Shown: in pieces, positions 26,245-35,407 of the stretch
Layout of the letters: the number at the start of each line of letters is the position of its first letter
How positions within the stretch are numbered: position 1 is the stretch's first letter
From: Maridesulfovibrio ferrireducens
GTDB taxonomy: Bacteria > Desulfobacterota > Desulfovibrionia > Desulfovibrionales > Desulfovibrionaceae
NCBI RefSeq assembly: GCF_016342405.1
Contig: NZ_JAEINN010000019.1
Coordinates: 1 to 54,782, forward strand
Length of the DNA stretch: 54,782 nt
Direction of reading: 5' to 3'
Notes under the pieces: generated by a model
The model's database searches: none
What the model was told of the DNA's origin: nothing
Seen by the model: only the letters and a program-made list of their open reading frames with translations
Made by a program: the position numbers and the translations under genes

Positions 26245-28524
26245 ATGGAACAAGGCTCACTTCACGAATGGGAAGCCAAATGTATTCAGGAAGAACCTCC
26301 CCGTTGCAAAGCAGCCTGTCCGCTTCACGTGGACGGACGGGAATTCTGTAAACTTCTCGCAGCCGGACAAACGGACAAAGCGTGGGCGGTCCTCTGCCGC
26401 ACTCTTCCGTTTCCTGCTATAACTGCGCGCATCTGTGATGCCCCCTGTAAAAAAGCCTGCCTCCGTGAAGAAGTCGGCGGCGGTATAGAAATGGATAGTC
26501 TGGAAAGATTTTGCGCAGAAAACGCAAAACGTACTCCCCCTTTCAGACCTCTGCCCTCCCGTGGAAAAACAGTTGCTGTTCTCGGAGGATTTCTACCCGG
26601 CCTTGCCGCGGCTTGGGATCTTGCCAAAAAAGGATTCACTGTCACAGTTTTTTTGAACAATATTTATGAAGCATTCGAAACACTGCCTCATAAATCGTTG
26701 AGCATAGAAATTTTCAAACAGGAAATCGAAGTCATCAAAAAAATGGGCGTAACTTTTATTGAAAACAGTACGCCAGACGAAAAAATCGCCGAAGAATGTC
26801 TCCAAAATTTCGATGCGGTATTTTCAGACCCGCTATCTTGTTGCGCTGAAAAGCTAAAAATAAAAGCACCTTCCGCTACAACTCTTGAGACTGAAAAAAA
26901 TGGACTATTTGCGGCTTCAATGCCTGAGAACGAAACCTCGCCAGTCGCACTCATAGCCATCGGTCGCAAAGGAGCTTTATCCATTGAACGGTTCATGCAG
27001 AATGCGTCTCTCTCAGCCGGACGTGAACGCGAAGAACCTTTTGAAACCAGACTCTATACGAATATCAGCAAAGTAGAACCGCTTGCCCCCGTTACTATTT
27101 CAGAAGCAGGTTACACCCCCGAATCAGCACACGAGGAAGCTTCCCGCTGTCTGCTTTGCGAATGTATGGAATGTGTAAAAAACTGCGCCTATCTCGAAAA
27201 TTTCAAGGGCTATCCTAAAGTTTTTGCCCGCCAGATATATAACAATGCTTCCATTGTAATGGGTACACGCAGAGCTAACAATCTCATTAATTCATGCATG
27301 CTCTGCGATTTGTGTACAGAAATATGCCCCGAAAATTTCTCCATGAAGAATCTTTGTATAGAAGCCCGGCAGGATTTGGTTGAAAAGGGGCATATGCCGC
27401 CTTCTGCTCATGAATTTGCCCTGCGGGATATGGAATTTGCCGACAGTGAAACTTGCACTATCAACAGACATCAAGCCGGATTTGAACAAAGCGAATGGGC
27501 TTTTTTCCCCGGTTGTCAGTTGCCTGCGTCAGATCCGAATGCAGTCAAAAAGGTTTATGAATTTCTCTGCAACTCCTTAACGGGAGGAACAGGGCTTATG
27601 CTCCGCTGTTGTGCTGCTCCTGCGGACTGGTCCGGACGCATTGAACTTTTCAATAAAAAAGCAACTGAGTTGCAAACGGACTGGGAATCATTAGGAAAAC
27701 CTAAACTAATCGCGGCCTGCCCTTCGTGTCAGGAAACCCTGCACAAAGCCATTCCAGAAGCTGAAATAACATCATTATGGTCTGTGCTCTTCCAGCATCG
27801 TAAAAAATTAAACCCAGTTATACCGGACACAATTCCGGCATTGCAAGATCCTTGCACAGCGCGGCACAACGATAAACTCCTGACGGATGTGCGCGTCCTG
27901 CTTTCAGATTTAGGCATTGAATTCACTGAACCGGAACTTTCAGGCCTTCATACAGAATGTTGCGGTTTCGGAGGATTACTCAGCAATGCCAACGAACCTT
28001 TATCGAAAACAGTAGCGGAACGCCGGGCTTCAAAGTTGAACGGAGACGGCATTACGTATTGCGCCATGTGTCGTGATCTACTTGCAAAAAGCGGAAAACG
28101 CTGTCTTCACATATTAGATGTAATTTTCCCGCCAGAAAACCTCGATCCTGCGGCACGCACCGTACCCCAATACTCTGAGCGCCGCGAAAATCGAGTCAGG
28201 CTTAAGGAGCAGATGCTGGATGTAATCTGGAAGAAACCGTCTGCTCCTCGCCCTGACTTTGAATCTATTGCTTTATCTTTCACTGAAGAAGCTAAAAAGC
28301 TTATGGAAGAACGCCGCATCCTTATTTCTGACATTCAAAAGACTATTAATGCTGTGCAAAAATCAGGGCAAGAACTCGAAAATACCGAGACAGGACACAA
28401 ACTGGTATATTACAGACCAGTCACAGTCACTTACTGGGTTGAACACGAAAAAACAGGTGAAAACAGTTACTTAATCCACAAAGTATGGAGTCACCGCATG
28501 CGCATACTCGGAGGTCGTAAATGA
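26245..28524 (+). CDS. Fe-S oxidoreductase with GltD-like N-terminus and HdrB-like CCG domains
   Basis: A 759-residue cytoplasmic electron-transfer protein. The N-terminus copies the GltD-type cluster region (RCKAACPLH, CDAPCKKAC) and starts a dinucleotide fold. However, the glycine motif reads LGGFLPGLAAAW, with Phe in place of the central Gly, and most of the flavin domain is missing. Two ferredoxin-type clusters follow (CLLCECMECVKNC; CMLCDLCTEICPE). Then come HdrB/GlpC-like CCG motifs (CCAAPADW, CPSC, ECCGFGG, CAMC) and a unique 130-residue tail. It resembles the proteins called pyridine nucleotide-disulfide oxidoreductase/dicluster-binding next to Mop in Desulfovibrio. A likely redox partner of Mop or of the maturation pathway. 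Confidence 0.8.
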   Translation: MEQGSLHEWEAKCIQEEPPRCKAACPLHVDGREFCKLLAAGQTDKAWAVLCRTLPFPAITARICDAPCKKACLREEVGGGIEMDSLERFCAENAKRTPPFRPLPSRGKTVAVLGGFLPGLAAAWDLAKKGFTVTVFLNNIYEAFETLPHKSLSIEIFKQEIEVIKKMGVTFIENSTPDEKIAEECLQNFDAVFSDPLSCCAEKLKIKAPSATTLETEKNGLFAASMPENETSPVALIAIGRKGALSIERFMQNASLSAGREREEPFETRLYTNISKVEPLAPVTISEAGYTPESAHEEASRCLLCECMECVKNCAYLENFKGYPKVFARQIYNNASIVMGTRRANNLINSCMLCDLCTEICPENFSMKNLCIEARQDLVEKGHMPPSAHEFALRDMEFADSETCTINRHQAGFEQSEWAFFPGCQLPASDPNAVKKVYEFLCNSLTGGTGLMLRCCAAPADWSGRIELFNKKATELQTDWESLGKPKLIAACPSCQETLHKAIPEAEITSLWSVLFQHRKKLNPVIPDTIPALQDPCTARHNDKLLTDVRVLLSDLGIEFTEPELSGLHTECCGFGGLLSNANEPLSKTVAERRASKLNGDGITYCAMCRDLLAKSGKRCLHILDVIFPPENLDPAARTVPQYSERRENRVRLKEQMLDVIWKKPSAPRPDFESIALSFTEEAKKLMEERRILISDIQKTINAVQKSGQELENTETGHKLVYYRPVTVTYWVEHEKTGENSYLIHKVWSHRMRILGGRK

Positions 28525-28736
28525 GCACCTTAAAAGTCCTTGATGATGATTTTTCTTCATGGAAATGCTCAGCATGTGGAAAAAATCTTGAGCCTGCACC
28601 TGTTGAACTTGAATACCTTGAAAGCAGGTTCACTGTTGAGCTTCCGTCCTGCCCTGCGTGCGGACTGGTTCTTATTCCCGAAGACCTTGCTCTGGGGAAA
28701 ATGGCGGAAGTGGAGAGTCTTCTGGAGGACAAATAA
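28521..28736 (+). CDS. Small double-CxxC protein, DVU_1557-type
   Basis: A 71-residue protein with two CxxC knuckles, WKCSACGKN (about 16-19) and SCPACGLV (about 44-47), likely binding zinc or iron like a rubredoxin-type fold. Its ATG overlaps the stop of the preceding oxidoreductase gene (ATGA). The size, motif and neighbours match the family named after D. vulgaris DVU_1557 (redox protein), from memory. It could shuttle electrons between the large Fe-S protein and its neighbours. Confidence 0.8.
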   Translation: MSTLKVLDDDFSSWKCSACGKNLEPAPVELEYLESRFTVELPSCPACGLVLIPEDLALGKMAEVESLLEDK

Positions 28737-28738
28737 AA

Positions 28739-29410
28739 ATGACTCAACATGAGCGATCAATTCCTTTATGGGAGAAATCTACTCTTAAAAATGCAGCGGG
28801 AAACACATTACGCCCCGGAGGGTTAGCCCTCACAGATCGGGCTTTATCTCTGGCGAATATTCCGCGGTACAGTAGAGTGCTTGATGTTGGCTGTGGTCTT
28901 GGTGCAACAGTTCAACATCTGAATGAATCTCATTCTTTTGAAGCATATGGCATAGACTGTTCAACCAGACAGCTGGAAAAAGCACCCTCAGGGCTAGCTC
29001 TTTCACAAGCGGATGCTACGAACCTCCCTTATGCAAACAGATCCTTTGATACTTTAATTTGTGAATGTGTACTTTCACTTTTACCAGATATTTACCTAGC
29101 ATTAGCTGAATTTAAGCGAGTCCTTACTCCATCCGGAACACTTATTATAACTGATATTTATCAGCGAGGACAAACCAGTTCAAGTTGCATCTCAGATTCA
29201 TGTGCAACTAACCCCATTAATGTGCGACAGTTAAACAATACTCTTAATGAACTTGGGTTTCATACAACAGTTCAAGAAGATCATTCCAAAATGCTTGTAG
29301 AGCTTGCGGCGCGACTCATTTTCACAGGAGAAAAGTCCATTATTCCTAAAGAGAGTTGTTGCGAGAAGCCCGGCTATATGCTGCTCATTGCCAAATTGAA
29401 CGAACTCTAA
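28739..29410 (+). CDS. SAM-dependent methyltransferase, DVU_1556-type
   Basis: A 223-residue class I methyltransferase. The SAM-binding motif is LDVGCGLGATVQHL (about 47-60), with the acidic residue in YGIDCSTRQLEKA and the post motif FDTLICECVLSLLPD. Cysteine clusters near the C-terminus (SCISDSCATN, ESCCEKPGY) are unusual for a plain methyltransferase and hint at a metal or sulfur substrate. I start at the ATG at 28739; the frame is open upstream only through the preceding gene. It belongs to the row of genes following Mop; the substrate is unknown. Confidence 0.82.
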   Translation: MTQHERSIPLWEKSTLKNAAGNTLRPGGLALTDRALSLANIPRYSRVLDVGCGLGATVQHLNESHSFEAYGIDCSTRQLEKAPSGLALSQADATNLPYANRSFDTLICECVLSLLPDIYLALAEFKRVLTPSGTLIITDIYQRGQTSSSCISDSCATNPINVRQLNNTLNELGFHTTVQEDHSKMLVELAARLIFTGEKSIIPKESCCEKPGYMLLIAKLNEL

Positions 29411-29428
29411 TTACGGAGATTTTTTCAT

Positions 29429-29893
29429 ATGAATGATACAGATCTGCGCATCCTTCAATTAAACGGTTCAGGATATTGCTGCGCCCAGATAATAACACTT
29501 CTTTGTCTTGAAAATTTACAACGCGAAAATCCTGATCTTGTGCGTTCCATGCAAGGCCTCTGCCTCGGCACGGGGGATTGTTCAGGAACATGCGGGATTC
29601 TAACCGGCGGAATATGCGCTCTTGCACTCTACGGAGGCAAAGGGCTTGATAACGAGGAAAAAGATGACCGCCTTCCGTTAGTTATAGAAAATTTTAGAGA
29701 GTGGTTCAAAAGCACATCAATCAAACAATATGGCGGAATATCCTGCGGTGATATCATCGGCGACGAATGCGGAGCACCAAAACCGGACCGTTGCGGCAAG
29801 CTGCTCGTTGATGCCTATGCTCAACTGATACAAATCCTCGTTGACGAAGGGTTTGATCCGTATTCAGGCAGGGAAACAAACGATGGATACTGA
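29429..29893 (+). CDS. C-GCAxxG-C-C family protein, DVU_1555-type
   Basis: A 154-residue redox or metal protein with the family's spaced cysteines: GYCCAQ, CLGTGDCSGTCG, CGDIIGDECG and DRCG. Ten cysteines in a small cytoplasmic protein suggest an iron-sulfur cluster or a sulfur carrier. The last 11 bases overlap the start of the radical SAM gene. It lies between methyltransferase and radical SAM genes, as in the D. vulgaris DVU_155x row. The exact role is unknown. Confidence 0.85.
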   Translation: MNDTDLRILQLNGSGYCCAQIITLLCLENLQRENPDLVRSMQGLCLGTGDCSGTCGILTGGICALALYGGKGLDNEEKDDRLPLVIENFREWFKSTSIKQYGGISCGDIIGDECGAPKPDRCGKLLVDAYAQLIQILVDEGFDPYSGRETNDGY

Positions 29894-31247
29894 TTTTAAT
29901 ATTTATGAAACAGCAAGCGTCTGTCCCGTCTGTTTAAAAAGAATTTCAGCCCAAAGAATTACTGAAAACGGTGAAACCCGCATTGTAAAAAAATGCATCG
30001 AACATGGTGAGTTCAGCACGCCTGTCTGGCGCGGGGAACCTCATATTCAAAACTGGGCACGGCCTAAAATTCCATCCGCACCTCCGGTAACAGATACAGC
30101 TGCATCAAAAGGCTGTCCTTTTGATTGCGGCTTATGTCCTGAGCACAATCAGCATACATGTACCACTCTGATTGAAATCACGTGGCGTTGCGATCTTAAC
30201 TGTAAAATATGTTTCGCGTCGGCGGGGAATTCTAAATCCCAAACATTGGTTAGACCGGACCCGACTATTGATGAGCTTAAAGATTTACTGAAAAAAGTTC
30301 GCGAAACAGCCGGACCTTGTAATCTACAACTTTCAGGCGGAGAACCCGCTGTTCGTGACGATCTTCCGCAAATTGCAACAATTGCGAAGGAACTAGGTTT
30401 CCCTTTTGTACAGATCAATACAAACGGACTGCGCGTAGCCCGTCAGGAAGGATTAGCTAAACTCTGGGCGGATAGTGGCGTTGATTCCGCTTTTTTACAA
30501 TTTGATGGCACCCGCGATGATATTTATGAATCAATTCGTGGACGCGCATTAATAAAAGAAAAAAAGGAAGCCATTAAGAATCTGACCGACGCGGGAATAG
30601 GAGTGGTTCTGGTTCCGACAATTGTTCCGGGTGTGAATGATGACAACATCGGCGAAATTCTAAAGTTAGCGATATCCCATTCTCCCGGAATACGCGGTGT
30701 ACATTTTCAACCCGTCAGTTATTTCGGACGCTATCCTGAATCTCCGTCAGATAAATCCCGTATCACGCTACCTGAAATCATGAGTAAGCTCGAAGAACAA
30801 ACTTCCGAATTGGTTCATAAAGCGGACTTTTTACCTCCAGCCTGTGAACACTCCTTATGTTCTTTTCATAGCAATTATATGGTGATGGAAAATGGAAAAC
30901 TCAAAAAACTTTCAGGCAAAAATGAAGCTTGCTGCGCTCCGCGTCCTGCTTCGGAAGGCGCAGAAAAATCGAGAACTTTTGTTCGCAGACAATGGGCCGC
31001 TCCGGCAGTAGAAGAATGTGGATGTAAAAAACCGCTTGATGACTTAGACCGCTTTATTCAGCGGGCAAAAACACATATTCTGGCTGTTTCAGGCATGGCT
31101 TTTCAAGATGCGTGGACACTTGACCTCGAAAGACTCAGAGGCTGTTGCATTCATGTAGCATCGGCGAATGGAAAATTAATTCCATTTTGCGCATATAACC
31201 TGACTTCAATGGATGGATCATCTCTTTACCGAGGACAAAATGATTAA
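29883..31247 (+). CDS. Radical SAM protein (TrsS-type)
   Basis: A 454-residue radical SAM enzyme. It opens with a zinc-knuckle-like CPVCLKR and a CPFDCGLCPEH motif, then the [4Fe-4S] motif CDLNCKICF (CxxxCxxC) at about residue 112. The SAM-binding stretch is QLSGGEPAVRDD and the barrel continues through FVQINTNG. The C-terminus has RLRGCCIHVASANGKLIPFCAYN; in related proteins called radical SAM (seleno)protein TrsS, one of these cysteines is selenocysteine (from memory), while here it is a Cys codon. The chosen ATG at 29883 overlaps the previous gene. It likely modifies a cofactor or substrate for Mop; the reaction is unknown. Confidence 0.85.
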   Translation: MDTDFNIYETASVCPVCLKRISAQRITENGETRIVKKCIEHGEFSTPVWRGEPHIQNWARPKIPSAPPVTDTAASKGCPFDCGLCPEHNQHTCTTLIEITWRCDLNCKICFASAGNSKSQTLVRPDPTIDELKDLLKKVRETAGPCNLQLSGGEPAVRDDLPQIATIAKELGFPFVQINTNGLRVARQEGLAKLWADSGVDSAFLQFDGTRDDIYESIRGRALIKEKKEAIKNLTDAGIGVVLVPTIVPGVNDDNIGEILKLAISHSPGIRGVHFQPVSYFGRYPESPSDKSRITLPEIMSKLEEQTSELVHKADFLPPACEHSLCSFHSNYMVMENGKLKKLSGKNEACCAPRPASEGAEKSRTFVRRQWAAPAVEECGCKKPLDDLDRFIQRAKTHILAVSGMAFQDAWTLDLERLRGCCIHVASANGKLIPFCAYNLTSMDGSSLYRGQND

Positions 31248-32553
31248 CAATCCCCTTGAGTGCTGGCTTAATCTGCGCATGGGACGGCGACTTGATTCCG
31301 GAGGAGTTTCCCCCGAGGAATTACGCGAGTGGCAATTTGAACTTTTACGCAAAACCATAAAACATGCCGCAACATCTTCACAGTTTTATTCAAAACATTT
31401 AAGCAACATAGTCCCCGATGAAATTCGTACTCCTGCGGATTTAAGCGCATTGCCTTTCACTATGCCCAGTGACCTGAGAAACAGTCCAAACAGTTTTTTA
31501 TGTGTATCTCAAGACGAGATTGCACGCGCCATAACTATTTCAAGTTCAGGATCAAGCGGTGATCCTAAGCGGCTTTTTTTTACAACCGGAGATTTAGAAC
31601 GCACTATTGAATTCTTTCATTACGGCATGGGACCATTAGTAGGGAAGGGAGAAACAGTTCTTGCTCTGCTCCCGGATTCGCGGCCCGGCGGAGTTGGAAA
31701 TCTTTTCTCTGAAAGTATCTCAAGACTCGGAGCAAAGACTGTTTATCCAGAAGACCCTTCTGATATACCTGCTCTTCTGAATTTACTCTTGAATTCACGT
31801 GCGACTTGTATTTTAGGCCCGGCAATACATATTCACGCACTGTCCCGCCTTTGGAAAAGTAAGCGACTCCCTAAAAATCAAGTCCGCTCGGCCCTGCTGT
31901 GCTGGGATGTTTTGCCAAGTGTTACAATTCAAACCATCTCAAACACATTCGGTTGTGAAATTTTTTCTCACTGGGGCATGACTGAAACATGTCTCGGCGG
32001 CGCAGTTGAATGTTTTCAAGATTCCGGCATGCACCTGCGTGAACCGGATTTTTATGTCGAGATAGTTGACCCTGCCACCGGACAACCTGTGCCCGACGGA
32101 ACCAGCGGAGAGATTCTGTTTACAACTCTCTCAAGACGGGCGATGCCTCTTATAAGATATAAAACAGGTGATATCGGACAAATAGTTTCGGGGCCATGCT
32201 CATGCGGTCTTTCCATGCGCAGACTGACCGGTGTAACAGGCAGGTTAAACGGAGATATCCGCTTACCTACCTCCGAACAATTATCGCTTTCAGAACTTAA
32301 CGAAATAATCCTGCAATTTGTCGGTGTGCTGGATTTTAAAGTCAGCTTTCAACAACACCCGCCTAGTCTCAACATTGCTCTGGACATTTCTCCTGAAGCT
32401 AAGATTCCATCAGATCTTTCTAAATCCATAATTTCTTATCCAAAGCTCAACCGGGCAATTGTCGAAAATGATTTGAAAATCAATATTGAAATTGATAACC
32501 ATAATGGGTGTATCAGTTCAGGGTTTGGAAAAAGATTAATAACATCGGCTTAA
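31240..32553 (+). CDS. AMP-dependent CoA ligase-like enzyme, DVU_1553-type
   Basis: A 437-residue adenylate-forming enzyme of the phenylacetate-CoA ligase branch. It shows the phosphate loop SSSGSSGDPKR (about 96-106), SHWGMTETCLGG in the middle, and YKTGDIGQI before the hinge. A lysine in GFGKRL near the C-terminus could be the A10 lysine. GAGGA precedes the ATG at 31240, which overlaps the radical SAM stop. Either it activates a carboxylate such as the acid product of aldehyde oxidation, or it adenylates a cofactor intermediate. Its place inside the maturation genes favours the latter, but both remain open. Confidence 0.82.
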   Translation: MINNPLECWLNLRMGRRLDSGGVSPEELREWQFELLRKTIKHAATSSQFYSKHLSNIVPDEIRTPADLSALPFTMPSDLRNSPNSFLCVSQDEIARAITISSSGSSGDPKRLFFTTGDLERTIEFFHYGMGPLVGKGETVLALLPDSRPGGVGNLFSESISRLGAKTVYPEDPSDIPALLNLLLNSRATCILGPAIHIHALSRLWKSKRLPKNQVRSALLCWDVLPSVTIQTISNTFGCEIFSHWGMTETCLGGAVECFQDSGMHLREPDFYVEIVDPATGQPVPDGTSGEILFTTLSRRAMPLIRYKTGDIGQIVSGPCSCGLSMRRLTGVTGRLNGDIRLPTSEQLSLSELNEIILQFVGVLDFKVSFQQHPPSLNIALDISPEAKIPSDLSKSIISYPKLNRAIVENDLKINIEIDNHNGCISSGFGKRLITSA

Positions 32554-32577
32554 ATAAGCCATAAAGGTCAGCCTCTA

Positions 32578-33624
32578 ATGAAAAAACTCGTTCATAATAT
32601 CCGTTTACAGTTGGAATCCGGCAATGATCTCATTCTTGCAAGCATTGTTGAAAGTACAGGCTCCACGCCCCGTTCATCCGGCAGTAAAATGGCTGTTCGC
32701 CGTGACGGCAAAATTGACGGAACAATAGGCGGGGGACTGGTTGAAGCTCTTGTTCAACGTGCAGCAGCAAAACTTTTTGATACCCAGAACATAGCTGTCT
32801 CTTTTAAAGAATTTGACCTCTCAAATACTCTTGCCGCAAACGCTGACATGATTTGCGGAGGACATGTAACAGTTATGATGGAACATCTCTATGCGGATAA
32901 AGAGACAACTGACATATTCATTAAATTTGATAACAGCCTTAAGCTCGGACAAAAGGTTACCATTCTCTCACTCATGGACAACGAAGAAAACTCCGCCACT
33001 TCAAGTAGAATGCTACTAACCCAAAATCAGGCAACCCCCGCAGTACAAGGATTCTCCGAAAAAAGTATTTCTGAACTGCAAGCTGCATCCCTGAAAAAAG
33101 ACACCCCCATCATTCAAGACAATCACAATCAACGCCTTATTGCAGAAAGTTTTACTCCACAGCCCAGTCTTTTTATTTTCGGAGCCGGGCATGTTTCCCG
33201 CCCAACCGCAGCACTGGCAACTTCTGTAAATTTCAGAACCGTCGTCCTTGATGACCGCATCGACTTTGCTAATATTGAACGCTTTCCAGAAGCGGACGAA
33301 ATTGAGGTGCTTCCTAACTTTAACAACGCATTTGCAAATCTGGAAGTAACCGAAGATTCATATATTATTATTGTTACACGCGGACATCTACACGATAAAA
33401 CAGTGCTGGCACAGGCTCTGAAAACTCCCGCCTGCTACGTAGGAATGATCGGCAGTTCCAAAAAACGCAATGCCATTTACGACGCATTGCTTGAGGAAGG
33501 AGTCACACAAACGAGCATAGATCGCTGCCATTGCCCAATCGGCCTTGGTATCGGGGCGCAGACTCCTGAAGAAATAGCTGTCAGCATTGTTGCAGAACTG
33601 ATCAAAAAACGGGCCGGGGATTGA
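32578..33624 (+). CDS. XdhC/CoxI family molybdenum cofactor maturation protein
   Basis: A 348-residue protein with the CoxI N-terminal domain (GSTPRSSGSKMAV, DGTIGGGLVEA) and the XdhC C-terminal Rossmann domain (FIFGAGHVSRPTAA, VTRGHLHDKTVL, YVGMIGSSKKR). Family members bind the molybdenum cofactor, support its sulfuration and insert it into xanthine-oxidase-family enzymes. Here the client should be Mop. Its stop lies two bases before the chosen ATG of the cytidylyltransferase gene, fitting cooperation in making and loading molybdopterin cytosine dinucleotide. Confidence 0.92.
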   Translation: MKKLVHNIRLQLESGNDLILASIVESTGSTPRSSGSKMAVRRDGKIDGTIGGGLVEALVQRAAAKLFDTQNIAVSFKEFDLSNTLAANADMICGGHVTVMMEHLYADKETTDIFIKFDNSLKLGQKVTILSLMDNEENSATSSRMLLTQNQATPAVQGFSEKSISELQAASLKKDTPIIQDNHNQRLIAESFTPQPSLFIFGAGHVSRPTAALATSVNFRTVVLDDRIDFANIERFPEADEIEVLPNFNNAFANLEVTEDSYIIIVTRGHLHDKTVLAQALKTPACYVGMIGSSKKRNAIYDALLEEGVTQTSIDRCHCPIGLGIGAQTPEEIAVSIVAELIKKRAGD

Positions 33625-33626
33625 AA

Positions 33627-34808
33627 ATGAAAATTTATGGGCTGGTTCTTGCTGCCGGGCTTTCCTCGCGTATGGGAAAGCTCAAGGCCACGCTACCTCT
33701 GGAAGAAGGAACTGTACTCTCAAACTGCATCCGTTCCTTGCTTGACGGAGGAGTTGCTGATGTTTTTGTAGTTACAGGACACAAAACAGAGGAAATTGAA
33801 CCCGAAGTTCATAAACTCGGAATGCACGCAGTATATAATCCGGATTATGAAAACGGTATGTTTTCTTCTGTCATTGCAGGGGTAAAAGCTCTACCCGATG
33901 ATGTTTCAGCCTTTTTGGTGCTGCCGGTAGACATCCCGCTTATACGGTCCTCAACAGTACGCGCTTTGACCTTCGAATTTAAAGATTCTCCATCTGATAT
34001 TATTTATCCTGTATTTAAAGAGGAAAGAGGACACCCTCCGCTCATAAATGCAAAACTTATCCCTGAAATTCTCCTACATGACGGAACTGGAGGTCTTCGC
34101 AAAGTCCTTGAAAAACATGATTCAAGAGCCAGAAACAAAAACATGCCTGATCTCGGTATTCTGCATGATCTGGATACACCGGAAGATTACACTACTGCTC
34201 TCAAGTTTTCCCGCAACAAGCGGTTCCCCCTCCCCGAAGAGTGTGAATCTCTCTGGGAACTGGCCGAAACACCGCGAACCACACAGGAGCACTGTAAAGC
34301 TGTTGCTAAAGCAGCCTGCACTATGGCGAAAGCTCTTAATTCTGCCCGTAAAGAAGGTCCGTTATTAGATATGAATATAGTGCAAAGTGCTGCGCTGATG
34401 CATGATGTTGCCAAAATTCGCAAGAATCATGAAGCGAGGGGAGGCACTCTTCTAGCCGGATACGGTTTTACAGGCATCTCCGATATCGTAGCCTCGCATC
34501 GTGATACAAAAATAGATCCGACCTCTCCGTTAACGGAAAAAGAAATAGTATTTCTGGCGGACAAGCTTTTCGAAGGAAGCACATTGGTAACTATTAAGGA
34601 ACGGTATGGAAAAAGAATCAGCAAATGGACAAATGATCCCGATGCGCTCAAAGCTATCCATGGCCGCCTTAAACGAGCAGAAAATTTATTGACTCGATAT
34701 GAAAATGAAGCAGGAATTAAAACATCTGAACTTCTGGCAAGTTCCGCTCACAGCCCTTTAAACTCTGCGACCTTTATGCAAGAAAATAACATCAAGGCGC
34801 AATTATGA
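33627..34808 (+). CDS. MocA-like nucleotidyltransferase fused to an HD domain, DVU_1551-type
   Basis: A 393-residue fusion. Residues 1-190 are a MocA/MobA-type nucleotidyltransferase (LVLAAGLSSRMGKLKATLPL, then LPVDIPLI), expected to attach CMP to molybdopterin and form the cytosine dinucleotide cofactor used by Mop. From about 215, an HD-type phosphohydrolase domain follows (EHCKAVAKAA, LMHDVAKI, SHRD). The HD part could cleave a nucleotide by-product or regulate the pathway. An in-frame TTG six bases upstream is an alternative start. The stop overlaps the next start by four bases. Confidence 0.88.
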   Translation: MKIYGLVLAAGLSSRMGKLKATLPLEEGTVLSNCIRSLLDGGVADVFVVTGHKTEEIEPEVHKLGMHAVYNPDYENGMFSSVIAGVKALPDDVSAFLVLPVDIPLIRSSTVRALTFEFKDSPSDIIYPVFKEERGHPPLINAKLIPEILLHDGTGGLRKVLEKHDSRARNKNMPDLGILHDLDTPEDYTTALKFSRNKRFPLPEECESLWELAETPRTTQEHCKAVAKAACTMAKALNSARKEGPLLDMNIVQSAALMHDVAKIRKNHEARGGTLLAGYGFTGISDIVASHRDTKIDPTSPLTEKEIVFLADKLFEGSTLVTIKERYGKRISKWTNDPDALKAIHGRLKRAENLLTRYENEAGIKTSELLASSAHSPLNSATFMQENNIKAQL

Positions 34809-35407
34809 TTATACTCGTCCGTCATGGTGAAGCTGAAAAAGCCGGGGGACGAGCCATCGGACAAACGGATCTTCCGCTTTCAGAAAATGGACGCAATCAA
34901 GCGAATCATCTAGCTGAATATCTAAGCGATGTGCCGTTTGAACATCTCTATACAAGTCCCCTTCTGCGAACACGCGAAACTGCGGCTGAAATTGAAAAAA
35001 CCTGCACTCCAAAAGTTGTCCTCTGTCCTGAATTTGCTGAAATAAATCTCGGAGACTGGGACGGACTCAGTTTTAAACAGATTAAAAATGAATTTCCAAA
35101 TGAGTATATTAAACGCGGACAGGATCTTGCAAACTACCGCCCTCCTAACGGGGAAAGTTTTGCTGATCTAAAAAAACGAGTTCAAAGCGGCCTAAAAAAA
35201 ATCATCGACCTTGACAGTCCGGTCGTTATCGTTACTCATGCCGGAGTGATTCGGACCATGCTTCATATCGCATTAGAATTTCCTCTAAACAATATTTTTA
35301 AGATATCTCCCCTCCATTGTTACACCACTGTTTTGAAAAAAAATCCCGCAGGATTAACTCTTGAAAACTTCAATATCCCCCCGGACAGAACTCAGCGTCC
35401 AGCTTGA
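34805..35407 (+). CDS. Histidine phosphatase family protein
   Basis: A 200-residue phosphatase of the phosphoglycerate mutase-like superfamily. It has RHGEAE at the N-terminus, SPLLRTRETA for phosphate binding, and VTHAGVIRTM with the second catalytic His. It is closest in style to CobC-type cofactor phosphatases. Its ATG overlaps the preceding stop (ATGA), and it is the last gene of the mop operon. It may remove a phosphate from a cofactor intermediate. No terminator is visible after it, so readthrough into the alcohol dehydrogenase gene is possible. Confidence 0.85.
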   Translation: MIILVRHGEAEKAGGRAIGQTDLPLSENGRNQANHLAEYLSDVPFEHLYTSPLLRTRETAAEIEKTCTPKVVLCPEFAEINLGDWDGLSFKQIKNEFPNEYIKRGQDLANYRPPNGESFADLKKRVQSGLKKIIDLDSPVVIVTHAGVIRTMLHIALEFPLNNIFKISPLHCYTTVLKKNPAGLTLENFNIPPDRTQRPA

